A program made the translations under genes and the position numbers. DNA of 64,000 nt. Origin: Chrysaora quinquecirrha (Eukaryota > Cnidaria > Scyphozoa > Semaeostomeae > Pelagiidae). Positions 56,112 through 64,000 of the stretch are shown piece by piece. The stretch lies in assembly GCA_014526335.1 (NCBI GenBank), contig JACTAT010000059.1:2119596-2183595 (forward strand), in the 5' to 3' direction. Below the pieces are notes generated by a model. The model saw nothing but the letters and a program-made list of their open reading frames with translations. It did no database searches and was not told the origin of the DNA. How positions within the stretch are numbered: position 1 is the first letter of the stretch; every line of letters begins with the position of its first letter.

Positions 56112-59100
56112 ATGCCTAAAAAATCACTTAGTTCTAAAACACCTGCAGCAAAAAGGACACAAACAAATATAGCAAGAGAAACAGAGGAGGAACGGCAATC
56201 ACAACTTGAGGCAATGCGACTTCATGCCAGTCAAAGACAATTGACCGAAAGTGAATACCAGCGTTCAGCAAGACTTGAAACAATGCGTATTCGCACAAGT
56301 CAAACAAGATCCAAGAAACAAATGAAGAGCACAATGGACGCTTAGAACAGCTCAGTGTACATGCTACTCAGACACAGGCCAACGAAACAAAGAAGAAATG
56401 AACGTTCGACTTGCAGGAATGCTTATTCAAGCTACTCACACACGTGCTACAGAGACAACAGAAGAAGGAAATGCTCGACTAGAAGGAATGCGTCAACATG
56501 TTAGACAAAACATGCGAAACGAAACATGAAGAGGAACGGAATGCACGACTTCAAGGTATGCGTTAACAGGCCAATCAGACACGCACAAACGATACAGAAG
56601 AGGAAAGAACTACAAGACTTCGCCAGATTTCTCAAAGATTGCAGCAACAAAAAGAAGCAACCAACGAAAGAAAACGTGCAAATAGCAATAGAATGGTGCT
56701 TATTTACAATCGAGCAGAACACCATGTACAAGACAACATGGGTCAAATTAATCAAATATGTAGACACTGTCCTGCACGGAAATTTAGAGGAGAAACAAAT
56801 GGCATGTGCTGTTACAAGGGAAAAATTATCCTTAAACCTTTCCCACCACTACCTGAATTTCTCAGAAACTTCATTTCTGGAAATGAACAACTTAGTAAGC
56901 ACTTTATCGAAAATATTCGATCGTTTAATGTAAGTTTCGCAATGACAAGTTTCGGACACAGAGACGCACCAGGGGCGGATCCAGGGGGTTGCTAGAGTTG
57001 CTCAAGCAACTGTCAATTTTTTCAAATAATGAAAGTATTTGTTTTCAATGTTTGTTTTCATGTTTCACTGTGCGAACTAAATTTATTGATATCCCTTCTT
57101 CGTTAAAAGTTTCATAATTCAATATTGAATTAACCACTGCGGAGGCAGATTTACATTTCTTTAGGAATTCAATGGTCTTTTCTGCTAATTTCCAGACTGG
57201 AATAATGCTCCATAGTTTAAAGGAACCAGTTAATAGACAGAAAATGTTGCTCTCCTCCAATTCTCGAGTTTTCAGAATTGGCTGTAGCAACCTTGGGCCA
57301 GTCGTTTACTGCATACTGAGCAACCGTGATTAAAGCTTAACCAATCAAAACCTGGCATTGAGGGTGCTCTCATTGTCTCCGTTTGAGCGGGAGCAACCTC
57401 GAGCAACTCTCTGGTTTTGAAATTTCTAGTTATCCAATTATATTGCTTGAATATAGTGCATTTTACCCAACGTGCATTGGCACCAGTGATGAGGACGGCA
57501 AGCAGGTTGAGTAGCAATTCGGTTGATGCAGTGAAGTGGCTGCCTGTAGTAATGGCATCTGTACAGGGCTGGAATCCAAGTTTCAGAATTTAAGGCCCAA
57601 CATATCACCGTATTCATAGCCTTCTCCCCACAGAAGAGAATCAAGACAAATTTCTACAGGTTTATTTTCTCGATTCGCTTGCCGAAGCAGTTGCAACAAG
57701 AAATAATAACTACCTCAACCCAAATATCCTTGAAATGCTCACAGCTTGGATGCAGGAAAACAATCAATCGGTTGAAGCAATAAAGACAGCAGGGGACTAA
57801 ATTATTGAAGAGAATAATTATGCAGAACGCAAAATTATAATGAGGGAAAAAACGACCAAGAGGGGAAAATGCACGACGCTATAATGCACAATTAACACCA
57901 GAAGTTGCAATACTTATGGACAGTGAGCCAACACAGCTAAGAGACATTGGCTTGAAACTAGCAGATGGTAGGCTCAAAATAATAAACAAATTACATCCAT
58001 CATATAAATGCACTTCAATATCCAATTATTATTCCATATGATGCAGATGATTATAGCATTTATCTACGTAGTAGATGGAAAGAAAATGGAAAGAAAATGG
58101 GAAGAAAATAACACCATTACAATACTACAGCTACCACAAAATGATAAGAGAAGGAAATCATCTTCTGGAAATGCGTAGACTATTTCAACAATTTGTCGTT
58201 TATATTTACTGCAGCATTGAGACGGAAGGACTAAGCTTCATTCGTCATCAGCAAAACCAATTGCGAGCAGATAATTACACCCGTCTCCGCGACCATATCA
58301 TTGCAAGCGACTCTCGCAACGTTGGCCAAAAAATTATTCTACCAGCAACCTACACTGGTGGTTCAAGATGGATGCAAGAAAACAAAGTTAGGCAGTGGCG
58401 CATGTGCGTTGCTTTGGAAGGCCAGATTATTTCCTAACAATGACAACCAATCCAAAATGGCCGGAAATACAAGGTAATCTAATGCCAAGCCAACTTCCAC
58501 AAGATCTCTCTCACTTTGAAGCTCCTGTATTTTGACAGAAACACAAGAGATTAATTGATTTAATTAAGAAAGGAACATTCAAAAAGATGAGAGTATATCT
58601 GTATACCATCGAATATCAGAAACGTGTTTTACCACATGCACATATCCTCCTATGGGTCACACCAGAGGATAAGCCCATGACCAAATTGATATTGTCATCA
58701 GTGCTGAGATTCAAGAAAAGGATCAAGATCCCGCGCTGCACGAAATAGTTATGTCACAAATTATTCATGGCCCTTGCGGTAATATAAACCAGAATAGCCC
58801 CTGCATAAAGGACTAAATGTACTAAAACGTACCCAAAACCATTTATTCAACATACAAAATAAGGAAATGACAGCTATCCAAAGTATCGCCGGCTAAAACC
58901 AGAAGATGGAGGCAACACTGGTGTCATAAGAAAAAGACAACAGGAAATCACTATCACAAATCAATGGGTTGTACCAATTAACCCAATACTCCTCCGGCAG
59001 CTCAATTGCCATCTCAACGTAGAAATGTGTTCCAGCATCAAGTACATTTGCAAGTATGCAACAAAGGGAACAGACCAAGCAGTATTTGAACTACAACAAG

Positions 59101-59150
59101 CTGATGCAGAACAAAACCACAGAGTGGATGAAATTGCTCAATTTCAAAAT
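56112..59150 (+). pseudogene. Helitron B: N-terminus and HUH Rep nuclease, decayed
   Basis: 56112-56600: leader with repeats of the type RLExMRxxxSQ. 56639-56960: zinc motif QICRHCPARKF...CC and PPLPEFLRNFISGNEQLSKHF. After an insertion (56969-about 57565), 57580-57790 reads FRI, stop, GPTYHRIHSLLP and LDSLAEAVATRNNNYLNPN. 58075-58437: LFQQFVVYIYCSIE, NQLRADNYTRLRDHI and LPATYTGGSRWMQEN. 58440-58500: TTNPKWPEIQGNL. 58600-58650: YQKRVLPHAHILLWVTPED, the HUH metal site (HAH at 58635-58643). About 59030-59070: IKYICKYATKG, the paired catalytic tyrosines. Frames break many times. No helicase follows; the protein ends at a minisatellite near 59146. Confidence 0.85.
56969..57565. mobile_element. 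hAT-like insertion in Helitron B
   Basis: It starts CAGGGGCGGATCCAGGGGG, a typical left end of hAT-like non-autonomous elements, and breaks the Helitron frame after FGHRDA. Helitron protein resumes near 57570 (GWNPSFRI). The expected inverted right end is not recognisable, so the element may be truncated. Confidence 0.55.
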
Positions 59151-59415
59151 TCTTTAATCCTGTTCCTTAGTCCTGAAATTACTAATGGTCTTCAGTCCTG
59201 TTCCTCTATTCTGTTCCTTAGTACAGAAATTATTGGTCGTCTTCAGTTCCATTCCTTTGTCCTGTTCTTTAGTCCTGAAATTATTCATGGTCTTCTCTCC
59301 AGTTCCTTAGTCCTGTTCCTCAGTACTGAAATTAATCTTGGTCTTCAGTCCCATTCCTTCCTGTTCATCAGTCCTGAACTTATTCACGGTATTCAGCCAC
59401 TTTCTTAGTCCTGTT
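59146..59415 (+). repeat. Minisatellite with CCTGTTCCTTAGTCCTGAAATTA unit
   Basis: About five units, 45-65 bp each, combine CCTGTTC(CT)TTAGTCCTGAAATTA and GGTCTTCAGTCC. It starts at the end of the Helitron B Rep part. Its words are the inverse of the array at 49862-50860. Confidence 0.75.
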
Positions 59416-60119
59416 TCCTGGCGTGTTTCTAAGACCTGTTGGTTGGTCTAGTTTTCTTTGTTCCGTAGAAAGTTTTAGCTTTCTAGGTGTCCTTGTTTCC
59501 TTCATTCTGAAAAGATCCCTGGTGATAAATAGCATTAATACTCACCAGGATCGACCTCAGGATGTTGGCGATTAGTTCATTAGACCTTAAATTGGCTGAA
59601 TTAAAACTACATCTTTAAGGTCGGTGATTGAAAAGGGAAATACAATTTGCGGCCGATGCACTTGTCATTGCGGAGAAAGAGCCAGGGAGAGTGGGAAGAA
59701 AAGAAGCAGAAAGTAGAAGGGCAGGAAGCAAGAACAAGCAGAGTATACAACAAAAATGTAAGGCCCAAATTCAAAAGCTAACTTACAGGGAGGGGGAAAG
59801 TCATGACGGCAAGAAGGCGTCTTGCTTGGAGCCGTCAAAATCAGTAGTGCAACGTCATCTTTCGCATCCAGAGTTCTATTGTTCAAGAGGAAGACTCTTT
59901 TAAAGAATCGCTGCAAATTACAGATCTTATTGACATGAAAGAGAAACATATTCAGTAAAAATCTTTCTCCGTTAAATCATGACTGGGGAAATACACAGTG
60001 ACTGGGGAAATACCCGAACTAGACTCCAGATCACATAGGGAAAGCTTTGGATCCAATTCCCATATCATAACATAAGTAATAAAACAATCTCCTGGTGGCT
60101 AAACTCCGGTTAAATCTTT
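59416..60119. other. No gene recognised
   Basis: A 91-codon frame at 59628-59903 is basic and low in complexity, with no family signature. Confidence 0.35.
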
Positions 60120-60121
60120 GC

Positions 60122-61015
60122 TTACCCTATTCGGTATGGGCTATTTTTTGCCTCTCTTAGTATGGGGGGGGGGGCGTTTTTCGCCCCCCTATTTATCTCA
60201 GCTGCTATTTGTCTGATTGAGAAGAAACTTAGTAGACATGTGCAAGTACCCAATTGCAACTAATTAACACTATTGTTTGCTAATTAGTCACGTGACACGT
60301 TGCCTTGTGACCGTTTAGAGTGTGAAATTATGAAAATTTCATCTACGTTGCCGAAAATCAAGCTAAATCTTACTAAAATAGGTAAAAGGCACTGTAAATG
60401 TTAAAACCTCTATAGAAAGTAAACTTTTTCTATCATTTAAGCTAACTATCAGCTAATTGCTGTTTCTTGTCAACTTTTATAAGCCTTTATGATGAGGACA
60501 AAATTTTTTGCTTACTCAGCATTTTGGAAAACGTATATAACAAGCTTTATTTTCAGTAAAAATCTTCAAAAGCATAGTTTACACTGCGTCATGCACGACT
60601 CAATCCAAAAATTAAAAAAAATTGCTAATTAGTCTAATTAACGACATTAATTAAATTGATCACGTGACAAGTGACAAAATTTGCCAACAGTATCAAAAAC
60701 ATTCAAATGATATATCAAATGATAGCTCTCCCCAAGAGAAGTCCAACCATATATATTTCTTTTATATATGATAATTATTGACAGAGATATAGCCGATTGA
60801 AGGGTAATTTGCATTACCTGCTTCCAAATATGGACATTTGCTGGTCACGTGACTAAGTCCGCAACACCATAACCCATACTACAAGGTTGCGTGATAAATT
60901 CTACGAAAATTCAGACCCTTATCAAAGCTACTAAGGAGTTCTTGCAGATGATACACGAGCAAAAGTAGGAAGGGGGGGGGGCGAAAAACGCCCCCCTCAT
61001 ACTTAATAGGGTTAA
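60122..61015. mobile_element. ~890-bp inverted-repeat element with GC hairpin ends
   Basis: The left end TTACCCTATTCGGTATG and right end (inverse) AACCCTATTAAGTATG both lead to a G-run and CGTTTTTCGCCCCCC, so each end carries a hairpin GGGGGGCG-TTTT-CGCCCCCC. The inside is AT-rich with no ORF. Flanks hold GGTTAA and TTAACCGG, but a target duplication is not certain. Confidence 0.7.
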
Positions 61016-61540
61016 CCGGTATCTAAAAAAGATTGAACGTATTCTCCTTCCAAGCATGGAGTTTCGGTCCCGTGTCAGGAACTCTGGTTTACTGCAGGAT
61101 CCTGTTTGTCTTTTGGTAGTTGATCTTTCTCAGTCCTATTCATGCTTTATAGTCAGATGCTGCTAACCAGCCAGCTAAGACTGGAAAGGGCTGTACTGCC
61201 TTTTAAATGCACTCTTTACAAACCTCTTCAAAAGGGTTTTTGTTTTGCTTTGAATGAATTGCATTTGTTAATAAGCGTATGAAATCAGGTAAGAACAGTG
61301 AACTTGCGTTTGAGAATGATTACAGCAACTCTGCAAATACATTAGCTGGGAATAACATCTCATCAACTCTGAAAACATAGTGAGTTATGCCCTAAATACT
61401 CTCACTTCCTCAGTTACAATATATATTAGCTATAAATTTAATTATGTTACCTTTTTCTTTTCTCATGTTTCAAGTCAGAGGTCAGCATCCCGTAGCTACA
61501 ACGTGATGTACAGTAAAGTGTAGTGGAGAGTGCCAATACA
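61016..61540. other. No gene recognised
   Basis: Nothing supported beyond short frames. Confidence 0.35.
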
Positions 61541-61740
61541 GCGTGGAGGGATACCATCAGTATAGTAGAGGGTGCTATACTGATGTTATCATCATGTAAG
61601 TGGAGGATGTGGAGTATCCTGGAGGGTTATCATCATGTAAGTGGAGGGATATCATTTTTAACGTGGAGGGATATCATCATGTAAGTGGAGGAGGCGGAGT
61701 ATCGTGGAGGGTTATCATCGTGTGAGTGGAGGGTTGTGAC
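61541..61740 (+). repeat. Minisatellite, GTGGAGGGATATCATCATGTAA unit
   Basis: Six to seven imperfect units of 20-36 bp; some carry an added GGATGTGGAGTATC insert. Confidence 0.85.
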
Positions 61741-62012
61741 GAATACTGAAATGTTGCACGGAAATTGCATGGAAGTTAGAGAAGATATGGCCTATTTTAA
61801 TAGTCACGAAAACTCTGCCTGTACTGAGGGGTACTTCGGGGGGGTCCCAATACCGTAAATCGCCGAATCCCGAATACCGAACGAAGAATTTGCAAAATAC
61901 CGCAAAATCCTGAAAACTAAAAATATCAGTATTGTTTATGCGATTATGACACAAACCATCAGTGTATAAGAACTTTAATCCATCTGAAACGCACTTGTCC
62001 CATTTCTCCTGT

Positions 62013-62390
62013 CACGGCCGGGGTCGAGGTCTCGATTAGTTAACTTACTACTGAGATCCTAGCGACTGGCGCTAAAACATCAATTCACCTTCACCTTCAT
62101 CTTTCGTGATTCCGCAGACACAATTCCTTATTGGCTGTTCAGAGTTAGAATAAAATTCTGTTCAAACCGAATCATGTTCCCATTGTATCCACCGGCAACG
62201 CTTCATAGAGGTAGCCCTGTTGCTAAAAATGACGCTCATTCGTGCATTTTGGAAGTAATTCTTATTCAATTAGCTTGGGGATCGCAAACGTAAACAACAC
62301 TGCCAAATTCAAGGACTAGTGACATTTTCTTCCTGGCTTTTTTTATAAAAAAAGAACGACTTCGATCGTCACAAGGCTTGATTTCAGAGA
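62013..62390 (+). repeat. ~380-bp dispersed repeat, copy 2
   Basis: Partner of 55017-55400. It starts TCACGGCCGGGGTCGAGG where copy 1 has TCACGGCCTGGGTCTAAG. Confidence 0.85.
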
Positions 62391-62876
62391 CTGGAAACCT
62401 TTTTCATTTGAAAAAAGTGCACCAGAAGAACCAAACAGGGTACATACGAAAAACAAAGGGCTCATTCATGTGACTCAAAATCAAGACACGTACATAATTT
62501 GCAGTGCCCATCGGGTGCTGCCCTTAGATACTCCAACATCATGGGAAATATAATGGAATCCATCATTGAAGCACAAACTGTAAACATCACTGCAAACTGT
62601 TTAAAACGTCCCTCGCTTCAAGGCATTGAACAGTTTTTTAACATATTTGTTTGCTGCATTAACGTTACTGCTGTTACCGCGCCAAACGTTAAAGAGGGGG
62701 TACTTCCACACAGGTCTTGTAAATTTGCCTTCGAACAGAAGCATTGAAGTCCGAGAGTCCAAAAAGTATCGCATGCGCGACAAAGCTTTTCCCACAATTG
62801 CCTGAATAACTTGAAGAAGTTCGGTGAGTATAAAGACGGTGTCTTTACATAATTGATTCAGTGTGCGAGTCGGAAG
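62391..62876. other. No gene recognised
   Basis: Short frames on both strands, none with a family signature. Confidence 0.35.
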
Positions 62877-63060
62877 CTGGCGGGATATCCAAGTGTAAGC
62901 ATATAGTCTGGGGGCCGGAGAGTCCCTCCCCCTTGGCTGGCCGAAGATGCACGGGAGAATAGCGATTTCCTGTTATGGGAACCACGGTAAGATGCGGCGC
63001 CTCAGTCACATTGCCTCGGGATTGTGGATGCAAGTGGGGAACAGTCATCTCCAGCACTGA
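62877..63060. other. GC-rich island, possibly structured
   Basis: The GC content is clearly above the surrounding DNA. GGGGGCCGGAGAGTCCCTCCCCC can fold back on itself. It does not match snRNA, SRP RNA or rRNA sequences that I know. Confidence 0.3.
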
Positions 63061-63532
63061 GCAATGCTTTTGCTTTTCACGCCATTTTTATTTACTGCAA
63101 ATAGACTCAATACATACACGAAATGCATGACAGCAACTGCAACAACGATGCCACAAACAAATAAATTTACAAAATTCCAATTTGTGCAAGAATTTAATGC
63201 TGCAACGAAGGCACTTCGCACAGCTGCGCAGCAACAAGTTACACTGATGCTACAGCTGGTGGTAAATGCGCCGACGGCGTACAGGACCCAGACCCCGACC
63301 CCAGAGATGTTCCTAATAAGGGGGTCTGGGGCATGGTCCCTGAAAATGTTTCAAAATACAACCTCGAGATTGGCCCAGATTGGCTTTTCTTGGCAGTTTT
63401 CTTTTGAGAGGAGATTGTACTAGGGACAACTTTATGAAACTAGGTGGGCAATGATAGGGCTAGGGGCATTTGCCCCTCTAGCTTCCTAGTTACTATGTTA
63501 AAAGAGGCCTTGCTGTCTGCATATGTGTAACT

Positions 63533-63840
63533 TGTGCAGAAAATTGTTAAGTCGTGCAATCAAAATGTAAAATTGCGTAACAACATTGCAAAGTCGTTCA
63601 ATCAAATGTTAAGTCGTGCAAAAAAATTGTAAAGTTGTGCAACCAAAATGTAAAATCGCGCAACAACATTGCAAAGCCGTGCAATCAAATGTAAAGTTGT
63701 GCAGCCAAATATAGCGTTGTGCCATTAACATATGAATTCGCGCAACAAATTGCAAAGTCGTGCAAGCAAAATGAAAAGTCGTGCAACAAAAATGCTATGT
63801 CATGCAGTAAAAACATAGAATCGTGCAGAAAAATATCACA
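63533..63840 (+). repeat. Minisatellite, ~19-21-bp AAAGTCGTGCAA unit, ~16 units
   Basis: Units alternate AAAGTCGTGCAAYCAAAATGT and AAATCGCGCAACAACATTGC. Pairs of the two types give a higher-order ~40-bp period in the first half. On the minus strand it reads as a repeating FLLHDF peptide in one frame, which is a by-product. Confidence 0.88.
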
Positions 63841-64000
63841 AATTTCTGTCAAAAAGTCATGTTTTTGGCCGGTTTGGTGCGCCGAAACAATGGTTGAATT
63901 CACAATTCAATACATAAACATTTGCTATGGCTTTTTAACTCTTTCTTTAAAGGTTCGTAAAATACTAAACACCGCACTGTAAAACTTCAATACCGCAACA

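Noticed and set aside
59628..59903. 91-codon basic ORF as a gene
   Set aside because: Low-complexity Lys/Glu/Arg composition, with the opposite frame open as well; no motif.
62877..63060. U1/U2/U4 snRNA or SRP RNA gene
   Set aside because: No match to the conserved Sm site, 5' end or loops that I know.
63064..63423. 119-codon ORF
   Set aside because: Thr/Gln/Ala-rich, no motif. The second half reads through a GC-rich ACCCAGACCCCGACCCC repeat.

Overview
This is a repeat-dense stretch of an animal nuclear genome, AT-rich, with short GT-AG introns and no intact host gene that I can recognise. The mix of elements suggests an early-branching or marine invertebrate, most likely a cnidarian such as a coral or other anthozoan: a THAP-linked transposase, a P2X7 C-terminal-like zinc protein, Penelope with a GIY-YIG nuclease, Helitrons, APE-type LINEs, hAT-like ends, and the large 'HEEADTR' nuclease-like family. 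The host assignment is inference from remembered distribution of these families, not a search result. Almost every coding region carries stops or frameshifts. The main exception is the 5'-truncated Penelope copy at 21338-23388.

Layout. 150-5593: a decayed multi-exon THAP/transposase gene (+) faces a P2X7-C-like gene (-), and a 22-bp inverted repeat brackets the pair. 5729-15655: a decayed APE LINE (+) is split by a 7,047-bp DNA element (8342-15388) with hAT-like CAGGGCC ends, a near-perfect 8-bp target duplication and long inverted arms. That element carries a ~1,500-codon broken gene with an N-terminal Cys/His region, a possible RNase-H-like middle, a FEN/XPG-like C-terminal nuclease region and a Cys-rich tail. 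15.6-18.4 kb: minisatellite, acidic ORF, GACTATAGTC arrays and a 750-bp non-autonomous element. 18614-23679: two Penelope copies head to head form a ~2.3-kb-arm palindrome inside a 13-bp direct repeat. 24-31 kb: a ~2-kb tandem duplication with ATC microsatellites, CCCGC-ATC-GCGGG hairpins and a 120-bp near-perfect palindrome at the junction. 33.4-42.7 kb: three LINE remnants, one cut by a 1,487-bp TIR element, plus a tRNA-derived SINE. 43.9-46.1 kb: Helitron remnant A, with N-terminus and helicase tail only. 46.6-55.4 kb: minisatellites, a LINE fragment, a 404-bp MITE, a second SINE copy and unassigned ORFs. 55.7-59.1 kb: Helitron remnant B, with a 5' TC terminus, N-terminus and HUH Rep. 59-64 kb: minisatellites, an inverted-repeat element with hairpin ends, a 380-bp dispersed repeat and a GTCGTGCAA tandem array.

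How the parts relate. Most structure comes from nested insertion: LINE into the region, then the 7-kb element into the LINE; a TIR element into another LINE's reverse transcriptase; a hAT-like piece into Helitron B. The best candidates for under-described biology are the 8342-15388 element, whose single gene looks like a FEN/XPG nuclease fused to a possible transposase core, and the 150-5593 unit, which pairs a THAP transposase with the zinc domain otherwise known as the P2X7 receptor tail. No similarity search was possible, so family names rest on recognised motifs.
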